The notes: generated by a model not told the origin, from the sequence alone. A stretch of 64,000 nt of DNA from Sphingobacteriales bacterium (GCA_004144175.1 SEFT01000017.1:1-64000), one strand, 5' to 3'. Numbered from the stretch's first letter, positions 8,102 through 17,283 are shown. A program made the numbers and translations.

Positions 8102-10504
8102 CTAGAAAGGATATCCTATACCGAAGTTGGGATTGAGATACATAGCATCGAATGGCCAGAATTTTGCTTTAAAAAGCCATCCCTGCCTGCTGGTACCTTG
8201 CTCAACAGGTACTGCATAGATTCTATCAACTGGTTCCTTTAGTCGAAGACCTAAGTCGAAACGTAATACCACAAACCCGGCAATATCAAACCGAATACCC
8301 GCACCAGAACTTACAGCAAGATGGTATGGTAGCTGATTGAGTGAGAAGGTTGCATTTCCAAATCCATGCAGGCCATTGGCCAGCCAGATGTTACCAGCAT
8401 CGGCAAATACTGCACCGTTCATCTCCGTAGTGCCGCCAAATATGGTAGCGATATTAAAACGGTACTCTGCATTCAACTCTAATTTCACATCGCCCGTACG
8501 ATCGAAGAAGTCTGATTTTGATGTGTCCCTTGTACTACCGGGCCCTAATGTACGCAACGGCCACCCACGGATGCTATATGGACCACCACTAAAATATTGT
8601 TTGATGTAAGGTAGTGTGCTCGACTTACCGTAGGGCTTTCCTATACCTGTATATAAACGCAGGGCCGTTGTGCTATGCCTTCTTCTAAAGAAGTGCTGGG
8701 CATCAATATCGAGCTTCACATACTGTGCAAATGTGTCTTGATTTTTTATAATAGACGATACTGCCCCCATTACAGTACCCGCTTCTTCAAGGCTTACTCT
8801 CAAAAATGAATAATTACGCCCGGCTCTTTTTTCGCGGTTGCTGTATGTAAAGCTTATGTTCTGACCTTCAATGAAGGCATCCCTGTAGGTATTTCGGAGA
8901 AATGCATTTGCCTTTAAGCGTTCATCAAAAGAGTCACTGACATTACTAACACGCACTATGTTGACAAATGCAGGTGATACTTCCCAGGTCTTGGTTTCGG
9001 TTTCTTTCCACCTATAGGTAATACCCGAGGATGTCGTAACCATAGTAAAAAAGCCTACACGGTCCTGCAAAGCAATACCGAGATTGAATAAAGTACGGGG
9101 CGCATTGCTATAATGTCCGGAAATCTTGCCGCCGCCAGGGATCAAAAACTTAGGGAAGTCGATATTCATATTCGCCCCTACCCTTCTGTTCAGCAGCGAA
9201 AACCCTGTGCCTGTGTTATAGTTGTATTCAACCGCAGCGTTTGTTGATATGGTAAGCTGATTGGCCCCTTTGCCAAGGTTACGGTTACGAAAGCTCAGTG
9301 CCACACCCGAACCTGCATCATATATACTACCCGTCGACCCTTCAATGGTAGGGCTTATATCAAAGCGTTGTGCGGGCGCCATAAGTAGTATCACATCCAG
9401 GCGCGGATCGTTGCTCGATGTATCCTCCCTTATAATCGCACGAACAGACTCAAACACACCCAGGTCGTTCATACGGCTGATGGTTTGGTTCTCGTGGTCT
9501 TGCTTATAGTACTTGCCAGTCTTTAGTAGTATATGCTTATAGAGCACGTTAGCATGTACGTAGTAGTTGTGATAGCGGAATGTAGCACCCTCTATCTTTT
9601 TTTCTACCATCGTGCTGTCCCTTACATCCGCCGCGCTTACAAAGTCGGGGTATACGCGCACGCGGCCTATGCCATAACGTATATACGCCTTAGGCTGATT
9701 GTTCCGGCGGATACTTACTTTGATGTCGAGAGTAGCTTTACGGCCATCGTTCTGTAAGGTGACAAAATTTACTGCATTCTGAAATGGGTTCTCTATATCC
9801 TCAAGGTATCGCTTATTGATTGTGTCGAGCTGGAAGCTTACGTTATCGTTAGAGATATAGTAGAAGCCATTGTTGCGCAAGAGATTTACAATGCGCGTTC
9901 GCTCCTGTTCTGTAAGGTTGTAACTGAATTCAAGGTTGCGCTTAAGCACTGTTTCTTTAAATCCTCCCGTTACAAGTTCCCGTACTCCGGGGTCGTCTAT
10001 GTCGTAGGTAATGTCGTTTATCAGGTAATTGGGCCCTGTATTTACGTTATAGGTTACATAAGCCTTCTTTCCTTTGAACTTCGTTGTATCCTTTACCATA
10101 GAGTAAAAGAAGCCCTCGTGAAACAGATAACTGTTCATATTAAGCATCGACCTGCGGATGGTAGTGCTGTCATATATCACAGGGCGTTCCACCGTTTTGG
10201 TTTTCAGCTGAAAGTTGGATGTATCGCCCTGGTATTTTTTATAACGGTTATTATACAGCCACAGCTTTACCGGGAAAAGGCCCAGCCAATAGTTATTGGT
10301 CTTTTGCACAGTCATGCTGCTCAGGGCGTCTTTCATTTCGCCCTTGCTTACCTGTGCTTTTTCTGCTTTTAGCTTTACCTCGTTAGAGCGCAGCAGGTAT
10401 TCGCCGTCCTTAAGATGGCGGGTAGTATTACAGCCTGTCGCAGATACAAGCAGCACAATCATCAACAATGCATAAAATGCATAATGAATCTTTTTATAGC
10501 TCAT
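8102..10504 (-). CDS. tamL: TamL-type BamA/TamA-like outer-membrane lipoprotein
   Basis: An 800-residue surface-antigen (D15/Omp85) protein. It begins with a lipoprotein signal ending ATGC (lipidated cysteine near residue 25), continues with POTRA-like repeats (about 30-400) and ends in the Omp85 barrel. The conserved barrel signature is GGPYSIRGWPLRTLGPG near residues 640-656, where an R-G-W/F-rich loop reaches into the barrel, and the C-terminal strand ends in phenylalanine (NFGIGYPF). The lipidated form of TamA, called TamL, is characteristic of Bacteroidota and helps insert or assemble outer-membrane proteins with TamB. The start codon is 36 bases from the start of a divergent methyltransferase gene. 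No tamB lies in the window. Confidence 0.88.
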   Translation of the reverse strand: MSYKKIHYAFYALLMIVLLVSATGCNTTRHLKDGEYLLRSNEVKLKAEKAQVSKGEMKDALSSMTVQKTNNYWLGLFPVKLWLYNNRYKKYQGDTSNFQLKTKTVERPVIYDSTTIRRSMLNMNSYLFHEGFFYSMVKDTTKFKGKKAYVTYNVNTGPNYLINDITYDIDDPGVRELVTGGFKETVLKRNLEFSYNLTEQERTRIVNLLRNNGFYYISNDNVSFQLDTINKRYLEDIENPFQNAVNFVTLQNDGRKATLDIKVSIRRNNQPKAYIRYGIGRVRVYPDFVSAADVRDSTMVEKKIEGATFRYHNYYVHANVLYKHILLKTGKYYKQDHENQTISRMNDLGVFESVRAIIREDTSSNDPRLDVILLMAPAQRFDISPTIEGSTGSIYDAGSGVALSFRNRNLGKGANQLTISTNAAVEYNYNTGTGFSLLNRRVGANMNIDFPKFLIPGGGKISGHYSNAPRTLFNLGIALQDRVGFFTMVTTSSGITYRWKETETKTWEVSPAFVNIVRVSNVSDSFDERLKANAFLRNTYRDAFIEGQNISFTYSNREKRAGRNYSFLRVSLEEAGTVMGAVSSIIKNQDTFAQYVKLDIDAQHFFRRRHSTTALRLYTGIGKPYGKSSTLPYIKQYFSGGPYSIRGWPLRTLGPGSTRDTSKSDFFDRTGDVKLELNAEYRFNIATIFGGTTEMNGAVFADAGNIWLANGLHGFGNATFSLNQLPYHLAVSSGAGIRFDIAGFVVLRFDLGLRLKEPVDRIYAVPVEQGTSRQGWLFKAKFWPFDAMYLNPNFGIGYPF

Positions 10505-10526
10505 GTATCAAAAACAGACAATTAAT

Positions 10527-10534
10527 TAGCTTTG
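10527..10534 (+). promoter_or_regulatory. -7 promoter box TAGCTTTG
   Basis: Perfect TAnnTTTG match ending six bases before the ATG at 10541. Transcription would begin at or next to the start codon, giving a leaderless or nearly leaderless mRNA. A degenerate copy (TGTTTTTG) on the other strand may serve tamL in the same 36-base gap. Confidence 0.6.
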
Positions 10535-10540
10535 CAGGGA

Positions 10541-11278
10541 ATGTTATCCAAGGCGCAAAATAAATATATTCGCTCGTTATCGCAGCAAAAATACCGTAAA
10601 GAACACAATGTATTTATTGCCGAGGGCGATAAGATCGTTAAAGAATGGCTGCAAGCTGACGACCAGATACAAATGATCGTAGCAGTTGCTGCATGGGCAG
10701 AGCAAAACAAAGCCCTTATAAATAAACATAGCGAGGCTACACTGCACGTAGTAAACGAGCAGGAATTGGAAAGTATCTCCACGCTGCAAACGCCTAACCA
10801 GGTTTTATTAGTAGTACATCGCCCGGCCCAACCGCAGTTAGATAGCATAAAGGGTTGGTGCATCGCGCTCGACAACCTGCAAGACCCTGGCAATATGGGT
10901 ACCATCATACGCATTGCCGACTGGTTTGGTATAGACCATGTAGTATGCTCGCCCAACAGTGCCGATGCGTATAACCCTAAAGTAATACAGGCTGCCATGG
11001 GTGGTCATCTGCGCGTACAGATTCATATAGCAGACCTGCACCAGTTCTTCGGCAGCACTACCCTGCCGGTAATAGCGGCCACGCTCGGCGGTAAGAATGT
11101 GTATGAGATGCCTAAAATGCAAGAAGGCATTATAGTGATCGGTAACGAATCGAAAGGAATAGCTCAGGACATCATTGATCTTGCAGCACATAAGGTAACG
11201 ATACCAAGACGTGGAGGTGCAGAGTCGCTGAATGCAGCGGTATCTGCAGGTATATTATGTTCCTTGCTGATTAGCTAA
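10541..11278 (+). CDS. TrmH/SpoU-family RNA 2'-O-methyltransferase
   Basis: A 245-residue SAM-dependent ribose methyltransferase. The N-terminal third (to about residue 95) is the substrate-binding domain of the RlmB/TsnR type (KYRKEHNVFIAEG). The C-terminal SPOUT domain has all three motifs: ALDNLQDPGNMGTIIR near 107, VIGNESKGI near 200 and IPRRGGAESLNAAVSAGI near 222, which build the trefoil knot and cofactor pocket. The target is probably 23S rRNA or tRNA; which nucleotide cannot be read from the sequence. The ATG at 10541 is preferred to the TTG at 10532 because the latter is part of the promoter box. The 3' end overlaps the convergent ogt gene by eight bases. Confidence 0.88.
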   Translation: MLSKAQNKYIRSLSQQKYRKEHNVFIAEGDKIVKEWLQADDQIQMIVAVAAWAEQNKALINKHSEATLHVVNEQELESISTLQTPNQVLLVVHRPAQPQLDSIKGWCIALDNLQDPGNMGTIIRIADWFGIDHVVCSPNSADAYNPKVIQAAMGGHLRVQIHIADLHQFFGSTTLPVIAATLGGKNVYEMPKMQEGIIVIGNESKGIAQDIIDLAAHKVTIPRRGGAESLNAAVSAGILCSLLIS

Positions 11279-11810
11279 ACAGCGATAGCTGGCCGCGGCC
11301 ACTATGCTTAGTTTCATGCTCCAGCAGCCATTGTTTGCGCCAAATGCCGCCTCCGTAGCCAGTAAGGTCGCCGTTCTCCCCTATTACCCTATGACAAGGG
11401 ATGATGATGGCAATACCGTTTTCACCATTGGCCCTTGCAACTGCTCGTATAGCTTTTTCGTTACCTAGAAATATCGATTGTGCCTTGTAGGAACGGGTAA
11501 GTCCGTATTCTATTTGCTGGAGCCCTTCCCATACCGATACCTGGAATGGAGTACCTAATAAATGCAGTGGCAGATCGAATGTAGTGCGACCACCTTTAAA
11601 GTATTCTTCTATCTGGAATTGGAGGGTATTAAAATGCGGATGATCGCCTTCGCAGGTTTCAGCATCCAGCGCTGTAATGATGCGGTTCATGATGCTGGTC
11701 ATCATCCTCCGCTGCGAAAAGTCGAAAAGGCAAATACCCTTACCGGTAGCTCCGGCCAGCATATCACCAAGCGGTGTTTTAATGGTCTTAAGTGTCAGCT
11801 TGGTACTCAT
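11271..11810 (-). CDS. ogt: methylated-DNA--protein-cysteine S-methyltransferase
   Basis: A 179-residue O6-alkylguanine DNA alkyltransferase. It removes methyl groups from O6-methylguanine and O4-methylthymine in DNA by irreversible transfer to its own cysteine. The active-site motif IPCHRVIG lies near residue 137, preceded by the helix-turn-helix region (VSVWEGLQQIEYG and AVARANG) and followed by GYGGG with the LLEHE tail. Length and layout match stand-alone Ogt without an Ada domain. It converges on the methyltransferase gene with an eight-base overlap and has its own promoter box at 11826-11833. Confidence 0.93.
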   Translation of the reverse strand: MSTKLTLKTIKTPLGDMLAGATGKGICLFDFSQRRMMTSIMNRIITALDAETCEGDHPHFNTLQFQIEEYFKGGRTTFDLPLHLLGTPFQVSVWEGLQQIEYGLTRSYKAQSIFLGNEKAIRAVARANGENGIAIIIPCHRVIGENGDLTGYGGGIWRKQWLLEHETKHSGRGQLSLFS

Positions 11811-11825
11811 GATAGCTCAGACATG

Positions 11826-11833
11826 CAAAGGTA
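11826..11833 (-). promoter_or_regulatory. -7 promoter box TACCTTTG for ogt
   Basis: Minus-strand perfect TAnnTTTG, 15 bases ahead of the ogt ATG at 11810. Confidence 0.55.
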
Positions 11834-11931
11834 TGCAAGCAACCCAGCCTGCTTTCAATAAGTTATCCACGCTCAGGCGTAAGGAGCATAGTATCCCCCT
11901 GAACACAGCCTCAGAATGGAATTAGAAAAAA

Positions 11932-12903
11932 TTAAGCTTGTTGATCTGTTACCTCAGCCTTGTTAGAAAAAGCAGCTTTGAAGTTCTCTATCAGCTTCGA
12001 GCTGATGATACGGCGGGCTACGTCTATCATATTCTTGAAGGCAAGCGCATGAGAGATACCATGACCAATGATAACTGGACTATTGATACCAAGTATCGGC
12101 GTACCGCCATATACTTCATAGTTGAAGTTATCGAGGAATGGATCCTGCAATTTGCGCTCAGTAAGGATGTCGTACACCGACTCGGCCATCTTCAGCATGA
12201 TGTTTCCTACGAAACCTTCGCAAACAAATACGTCTGCCTTCTCAAGGAAGATGTCACGGCCTTCTACGTTACCGGCAAAGTTGATCTGGGGATTGGATTT
12301 CATTAAAGGATAAGTAGCCTGAGCCAGCAGGTTTCCTTTACCTTCTTCTTCACCTACGTTCAGCAGACCTACACGTGGATTCTCCACGCCATAAACACAC
12401 TCAAGATATATGGCCCCAAGCAGTCCGAATTGCACCAGGTTCTCCGGTTTGCAATCGGCGTTCAGACCTACATCCAGCAGCAGGTTAAAGCGGCCATCCT
12501 GGCGTGGAACGGGTGAAGCAATGGTCGGGCGAAGGATGCCCTCCATCGTTTTAACAGAGTACATAGCCCCCACCATCATGGCACCGGTATTACCGGCACT
12601 AATAAAGGCGTCAGATTTTTTCATCTGCATCAGGCCAAAACCCATAGCGATGCTCGAGTTTGGTTTTTCCTTCAGCGCCTTGGTAGGATGCTCTTCCATA
12701 CCTATTACTTCGGGGGCATCCACCAGGGTGTAGCGCTCCTTGTAAGGTTCCAGCATAGGAAGATAAGGCGCAGCAGCCTGGGAGTTACCTAACAGGAGCA
12801 GATGCACCGACGGATCGGAATTCTCTTCAAAAAAAAGCTTTACGCCTTTTATGGCTTCTTCAGGGGCGAAATCGCCACCCATGATGTCGAACCCTATCTT
12901 CAT
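11932..12903 (-). CDS. plsX: phosphate acyltransferase PlsX
   Basis: A 323-residue PlsX. It makes acyl-phosphate from acyl-ACP and phosphate, the donor PlsY uses for the first acylation of glycerol-3-phosphate. Recognisable motifs are IGFDIMGGDFAP at the N-terminus, EHPTKALKEKPNSSI near 73, SAGNTGAMM near 101 and the GFVGNIMLKMAE segment near 225. It is the third gene of the conserved yceD-rpmF-plsX cluster, 25 bases after rpmF. In many bacteria fabH follows; here the unit ends and a convergent gene pair comes next. A peripheral membrane enzyme on the cytoplasmic side. Confidence 0.96.
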   Translation of the reverse strand: MKIGFDIMGGDFAPEEAIKGVKLFFEENSDPSVHLLLLGNSQAAAPYLPMLEPYKERYTLVDAPEVIGMEEHPTKALKEKPNSSIAMGFGLMQMKKSDAFISAGNTGAMMVGAMYSVKTMEGILRPTIASPVPRQDGRFNLLLDVGLNADCKPENLVQFGLLGAIYLECVYGVENPRVGLLNVGEEEGKGNLLAQATYPLMKSNPQINFAGNVEGRDIFLEKADVFVCEGFVGNIMLKMAESVYDILTERKLQDPFLDNFNYEVYGGTPILGINSPVIIGHGISHALAFKNMIDVARRIISSKLIENFKAAFSNKAEVTDQQA

Positions 12904-12928
12904 TTAGCTGTATGTGGAATGAGGCTGT

Positions 12929-13144
12929 TTATTGATTTGTTTCATCTTCGGTAGCAGCAGCAGGATTTTTATCCACTACTACTCTTCCGCGATAGTACAG
13001 CTTACCTTCAACCCAGTGTGCGCGGTGGCGCAGATGGCTTTCGCCGGTTACAGGGTCGATGCTCCAGGTCTCAGCCGTAGCCTTGTAGTGCGTACGACGT
13101 TTAGCTCCGCGTTGTTGTGAGTGACGACGTTTAGGATTAGGCAT
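12929..13144 (-). CDS. rpmF: 50S ribosomal protein L32
   Basis: A 71-residue L32: basic N-terminus [17 protein letters not shown], then a beta-rich part with [21 protein letters not shown], and a short acidic tail ([10 protein letters not shown]). It is the version without the zinc-binding CxxC pair. It sits 12 bases after yceD and 25 bases before plsX, the usual order in most bacteria, so ribosome assembly and phospholipid synthesis genes share a transcript. Confidence 0.97.
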   Translation of the reverse strand: MPNPKRRHSQQRGAKRRTHYKATAETWSIDPVTGESHLRHRAHWVEGKLYYRGRVVVDKNPAAATEDETNQ

Positions 13145-13156
13145 TGTATTTAAATT

Positions 13157-13723
13157 TTAATTCAGTTTACGTTTATTGTTATCCTTGTCTTTCAGTGCTT
13201 CCAATCCTTTCCAGATGTCGTTCTTAGGCGTTTCATCCGGTTCGGACAGCTGATTGAGCAGCTTCAAAGCTTCGGGATTGCAGCCTGGCTTTCCGTCTTC
13301 TTTGTCGGGATGTACTCGTTGCAGCGGAATGCTCAGCATTACAAACTCGTATATCCAGTTGCTCAAGTCAATGACCGTTTCGCTGCGCGGGATGAATACT
13401 ACATCGGCGTCTTCCTCCATTTCGCCTGCATCCTCAGTTCCTGTTAATTTGATTATCAGATCAAATTCATCCCAGAGCCTCAGCTTAAAATCATCTCCGC
13501 AACGGTCGCAGGGTACAGTTATACTTCCATCTATGTCGAAATGACACATAAAGAAGTCGCTTTTTTTGTCAAATTTCAGTGTAACCTGTGCGTCCAGATC
13601 CTTAAAGTCTCTTTCTGCCTCGCCCTGCGCCTCTAAAAACCGGTCATTAATGTCATACTGAAATATATGCTCTCCAGGCTTTAACCCCTGCCATGCTATT
13701 TCGTATTCCCGGTTATGTTTCAT
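13157..13723 (-). CDS. yceD: DUF177 (YceD) family protein
   Basis: A 188-residue protein of the YceD/DUF177 family, linked to large-subunit rRNA accumulation in plants and bacteria. The CDRC-type cysteine motif is present (VPCDRCGDDF near residue 71), and the conserved ETVIDLSNWIYEFVMLSIPLQ segment leads to HPDKEDGKPGCNPEAL. It is first in the yceD-rpmF-plsX unit. A TAnnTTTG box lies about 110 bases upstream, which leaves a leader long enough for regulation. Confidence 0.93.
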   Translation of the reverse strand: MKHNREYEIAWQGLKPGEHIFQYDINDRFLEAQGEAERDFKDLDAQVTLKFDKKSDFFMCHFDIDGSITVPCDRCGDDFKLRLWDEFDLIIKLTGTEDAGEMEEDADVVFIPRSETVIDLSNWIYEFVMLSIPLQRVHPDKEDGKPGCNPEALKLLNQLSEPDETPKNDIWKGLEALKDKDNNKRKLN

Positions 13724-13834
13724 TTCAATCCTCAGTTTACCAAAAAATGCTCAACTGTCGTTTCTTGTATAAGTCGCAAAAATGCAGCCCATACAATCAC
13801 CCTCGCTTCTTTTTCAAAAAACTTCAATGGGGTG

Positions 13835-13842
13835 CAAAGGTA
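13835..13842 (-). promoter_or_regulatory. -7 promoter box TACCTTTG for yceD-rpmF-plsX
   Basis: Perfect minus-strand TAnnTTTG about 110 bases upstream of yceD. It lies between yceD and the stop of the DUF58 gene upstream on the same strand. Confidence 0.55.
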
Positions 13843-13858
13843 GCAAATTTCTTATGAA

Positions 13859-14761
13859 TTACAGCAATTTATTTCTCTTAAGTAAAAAAGAATACAACAC
13901 CTGCTCTACCGGCTGGGTCAGGTCGGCCTGCACCCTATCTATTTGATACTGATGGCATTTATTTTCGATCATTTGCTGAAAATCCTTCATGCGGTCTACA
14001 TATTCCTCCTTTATTTGCTGCGGTTGTAGCTTTATCTTCTCACCGCTCTCCAGGTCAACAAACTCGTAGGGGCGGTTCTCAAAATTAAAGTCCAGCTCCT
14101 GCGCGCCGTCCACCACATGGAATAGTATTACCTCGTGTTTATTGTACCTAAGATGCTGCATAGCCGCAAAAAGCTCGTCGATATGCTCTGCATCGTCCAT
14201 CATATCGCTAAAAACAACAATAAGCGAGCGTTTATGCATTTGCTCTGCCACCTGGTGAAGTGCCGGAGCAGCATTCGTTTTTTTGTTCTTTTCTTTATAG
14301 GCGAGCGTCCGCTCCAGCTCGTGCATCAGCAGCCGGTAGTGACTGTGAGACGAGCGACATGCCGATAAGTAATGCAGCTGCTCATCGAACAAAGCCAATG
14401 CAGCTGCGTCCAGTTGTCTTTTTAATAGCTGGGTAAGACTGGCGGCTGCTACGCAGGAAAACTGCAGCTTGCTCATCTTCTTCTCCTCTACCGGAAAGTG
14501 CATAGACGAGGAAGTATCCACCACCATGCAGCAGCGCAGGTTCGTTTCTTCCTCAAATCTTTTTACGAATAGCTTATCGGTACGGCCATATACCCGCCAG
14601 TCGATATGTCGCAGGGGATCGCCGTGATTATACAGGCGGTGCTCTGCAAATTCTACCGAAAAACCGTGGAAAGGACTTTTGTGCAGGCCTATGATAAAGC
14701 CTTCTACTACTTGCTTGGCTAACAATTCCAGATTTTCTATCAATGGCTGCTGTGCTATCAT
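13859..14761 (-). CDS. DUF58 domain protein (von Willebrand A-like)
   Basis: A 300-residue cytosolic protein with the DUF58 core: GDPLRHIDWRVYGRTDKLFVKRFEEE near residues 47-72, followed by a vWA-like fold with the metal site DTSSSMHFP near 84. DUF58 proteins commonly partner a MoxR AAA ATPase and BatA/BatB-type vWA membrane proteins in the aerotolerance cluster, but no such partner is adjacent here. Only the DUF58 part is present, without membrane segments, matching the short form usually seen next to MoxR. Molecular role unknown; chaperone-like or metal-insertion functions are proposed for the complex. Confidence 0.9.
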   Translation of the reverse strand: MIAQQPLIENLELLAKQVVEGFIIGLHKSPFHGFSVEFAEHRLYNHGDPLRHIDWRVYGRTDKLFVKRFEEETNLRCCMVVDTSSSMHFPVEEKKMSKLQFSCVAAASLTQLLKRQLDAAALALFDEQLHYLSACRSSHSHYRLLMHELERTLAYKEKNKKTNAAPALHQVAEQMHKRSLIVVFSDMMDDAEHIDELFAAMQHLRYNKHEVILFHVVDGAQELDFNFENRPYEFVDLESGEKIKLQPQQIKEEYVDRMKDFQQMIENKCHQYQIDRVQADLTQPVEQVLYSFLLKRNKLL

Positions 14762-14906
14762 CTTGGGGTCGTCTGTATGGCTAAGGAATAAAGTTACCGA
14801 ATGGGTAGCTTAGTTTGCTATAAATGATTGTTGTATTTTCATGGACAGGGGTTTGCGGTTTTAAAAATTTACTATTATCTTCAACCGTTCAAATTGTATT
14901 GCAGAC

Positions 14907-15158
14907 ATGAAATTACGCCCTGGTGTATTGCTGGCATTTGCTTTTGTTATGATACTTACCACTATGACTTCGTGCGTACGTAAGTACTATTGCCAGTGCG
15001 AGATCACCTACAGCGGCCAGGCAGGCCTGCCTAAACCGCACACCAATGAGTATGAAATAAAGGATACAAAGAAAAAAGCAGAGCAGCTATGCACTGCCAA
15101 TAGCGGCGAGTATACCAATGGCGATATCAAGACCAAGGAAAGCTGCCAGCTGTATTAA
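14907..15158 (+). CDS. small hypothetical lipoprotein
   Basis: An 83-residue protein with a classic lipoprotein signal: basic start, hydrophobic core (residues 7-20) and lipobox TMTSC with the lipidated cysteine at residue 23. The mature part contains paired cysteines (CQCEITYSG, LCTAN, SCQLY) that could form disulphides in the periplasm. I do not recognise the family. It is followed 60 bases later by the DoxX/MauE-thioredoxin gene, whose redox function would fit a cysteine-rich neighbour, but a promoter box lies between them. Confidence 0.7.
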   Translation: MKLRPGVLLAFAFVMILTTMTSCVRKYYCQCEITYSGQAGLPKPHTNEYEIKDTKKKAEQLCTANSGEYTNGDIKTKESCQLY

Positions 15159-15193
15159 ACCTTTATCGATATACCTGTAAAGAATTAATCTAC

Positions 15194-15201
15194 TATTTTT
15201 G
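15194..15201 (+). promoter_or_regulatory. -7 promoter box TATTTTTG
   Basis: Perfect TAnnTTTG, 16 bases ahead of the ATG at 15218. Confidence 0.45.
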
Positions 15202-15217
15202 GGCCGTAGAATAAGCT

Positions 15218-16159
15218 ATGGCACACACAAGCACAAGACCACCTTCTTTTTATATAAAACGTATTTTAGGGATAATACTGCTGCTGGCTCTTGCAGCAGT
15301 ATTTTTCTTTTCAGGCATCAGCAAGCTGTTTGCGCTGGAGGCTTTCGAGTGGACGTTCATTGACCTCGGTATCAAAAGCAATACTACCGCAGCCATTATC
15401 GCCCGTTTGTTCATTGGGCTGGAGCTGATGATCGGTGCGTTTCTGCTATTCCATATTTATCTCAAATCATTTACTTATCCGGTTACACTTATTTTGCTGG
15501 TAGCATTCACCGGCTACCTTGCCATACTGGTAGTGCAGCAGGGCAACGAAGGCAATTGCGGTTGCTTCGGCGATTGGATCTATATGAACCCGCTACAAGC
15601 CATCTGGAAGAACCTGGCCATGATAGCGGCGACTGTCGTTTTGATGTTCATCTACCCCATCAGGCCATATAAAAACCAGGAATGGATAGCAGTCCTGATA
15701 GGCATGGCTGCACTGGTAGTGCCTTTAGTAATATCGCCGCTCAATTTGGACAATCAGCCAATAGTAAGAAATGAGAATATTGATTTATCGCCGCTCTACA
15801 GCGCTAAGCCGGCACCGTACATAGAGCTAAGAAGGGAAAAACATATAGTGGCCTTCATGAGCCTTACCTGCCCGCATTGCCGTAAGGCCGCTTACCTGCT
15901 CAATGTGATACACCGGCAGCACCCTAAGATACCTATATATATGGTGCTGACCGGCCACCCCGACCAACAGGAGGAGTTCTTCAAAGAAACCAAGTCGTAT
16001 AGCGTACCGCATATATTGTTCCGCAACTCGCAGGCTTTTGCAGGTATGGCAGGCGAGTCGGTACCTGCTATCTATTGGGTAAACAATGGCGTGATAGAAC
16101 GCGAAAGCAATTATTACCAACTGGACCCGGCCACGATGGAAAAATGGCTGGAAGAGTAA
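15218..16159 (+). CDS. DoxX/MauE-like membrane protein fused to a thioredoxin-fold domain
   Basis: A 313-residue protein. Residues 15-150 carry four membrane helices with the DoxX/MauE pattern (FFSGISKLFALEAFEW near 29; ARLFIGLELMIGAF near 68) and an NCGCFGD motif near 112, the conserved loop of MauE-type proteins. After a fifth helix (about 166-182) comes a thioredoxin-fold domain with the redox motif CPHC near residue 218 and the cis-proline SVP turn near 263. MauE-like proteins pass electrons across the membrane or support disulphide formation. This fusion would place its own thioredoxin-like partner in the periplasm. Two in-protein dithiols (CGC and CPHC) suggest internal electron transfer, which is inference. 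Confidence 0.78.
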   Translation: MAHTSTRPPSFYIKRILGIILLLALAAVFFFSGISKLFALEAFEWTFIDLGIKSNTTAAIIARLFIGLELMIGAFLLFHIYLKSFTYPVTLILLVAFTGYLAILVVQQGNEGNCGCFGDWIYMNPLQAIWKNLAMIAATVVLMFIYPIRPYKNQEWIAVLIGMAALVVPLVISPLNLDNQPIVRNENIDLSPLYSAKPAPYIELRREKHIVAFMSLTCPHCRKAAYLLNVIHRQHPKIPIYMVLTGHPDQQEEFFKETKSYSVPHILFRNSQAFAGMAGESVPAIYWVNNGVIERESNYYQLDPATMEKWLEE

Positions 16160-16164
16160 CTTTG
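16157..16164 (+). promoter_or_regulatory. -7 promoter box TAACTTTG overlapping a stop codon
   Basis: Perfect TAnnTTTG whose first three bases are the TAA stop of the preceding gene. It lies 18 bases ahead of the ATG at 16183. Confidence 0.5.
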
Positions 16165-16182
16165 TATTTTTAAAAGACAGTA

Positions 16183-17283
16183 ATGACCGAGACGAGCGAT
16201 ATAGAAGATATATGGGAAGACGATGACCCGGAGACGGACGAAAGCGCAACCGAGCAAGGCCCGGTAGAGCGGCTGCGCATTGTAACCGATAAGCGCCAGG
16301 AGCCGTTGCGCATCGACAAATTCCTAATGAACCGTGTAGAGGGAGCAACGCGAAATAAGATACAGCAGGCTGTAGAGAACGGGCATATCATAGTGAATAA
16401 TGAGATCGTAAAGCCCAACTATAAAGTAAAGGCCGGCGATGAGATCATCGTATATGAAACACGCAGGCCTGAGAGCACGGAGATCATCCCCGAGGCGATG
16501 CCGCTGAACATTGTGTTTGAAGATGAGCACATAATGATCATCAACAAACCTGCAGGTATGGTAGTACACCCCGGCTGTGGCAACTATAGCGGCACACTGG
16601 TAAACGGGCTGGCGCACTACCTGCAATCAGAGAATGTAGATACTACAGGCCTACCCCGCGTAGGCCTCGTACACCGTATAGATAAAGACACTACCGGGCT
16701 GGTTGTAATAGCTAAGACCGAAAGGGCTATGAGCGACATGGCCGGCCAGTTTAAGAAACACACGGTACACCGCAGGTATATAGCGTTGGTATGGGGCAAC
16801 CTGGAGGAAGATGAAGGAACCATAATAGCCCACATAGGTCGCAACCTGCGTTTCCGTAAGATAATGGCAGCTTTCCCCGATGGCGACTATGGTAAAGAAG
16901 CCATCACCCATTATAAAGTGCTAGAGCGCTTTAACTATGTGACGCTGGTAGAGCTAAGGCTGGAGACCGGACGTACCCACCAGATACGTGTGCATATGAA
17001 ATCGAAAGGGCATCCACTCTTTAATGATGGCACCTATGGCGGCGACCACATTGTAAAAGGCACTGTCTTCACGAAGTACAAGCAGTTTGTAGAGAACTGC
17101 TTTAAGGTACTGCCGCGACACGCACTACACGCCAAGGAGCTCGGATTTACTCATCCTGTAACCCGGCAATGGATACAGTTTGACTCTGAACTGCCCGAAG
17201 ATATGCAGCAGGTAATAGAAAAATGGCGCAGCTATATAAGCGGCATGACGAAGCAACTACGCGAACAACTGGACGGGCACTAG
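16183..17283 (+). CDS. RluA-family 23S rRNA pseudouridine synthase (RluD type)
   Basis: A 366-residue enzyme that isomerises specific uridines in RNA. After an acidic N-terminal tail, an S4 RNA-binding domain occupies about residues 43-105 (RIDKFLMNRVEGATRNKI, KVKAGDEI). The synthase domain follows with the catalytic motif GLVHRIDKDTTGLVV near residue 163 (catalytic Asp after RI) and the LETGRTHQIRVHM segment near 262. Domain order and length match RluD, which modifies helix 69 of 23S rRNA. The exact target is inferred from architecture only. Confidence 0.9.
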   Translation: MTETSDIEDIWEDDDPETDESATEQGPVERLRIVTDKRQEPLRIDKFLMNRVEGATRNKIQQAVENGHIIVNNEIVKPNYKVKAGDEIIVYETRRPESTEIIPEAMPLNIVFEDEHIMIINKPAGMVVHPGCGNYSGTLVNGLAHYLQSENVDTTGLPRVGLVHRIDKDTTGLVVIAKTERAMSDMAGQFKKHTVHRRYIALVWGNLEEDEGTIIAHIGRNLRFRKIMAAFPDGDYGKEAITHYKVLERFNYVTLVELRLETGRTHQIRVHMKSKGHPLFNDGTYGGDHIVKGTVFTKYKQFVENCFKVLPRHALHAKELGFTHPVTRQWIQFDSELPEDMQQVIEKWRSYISGMTKQLREQLDGH

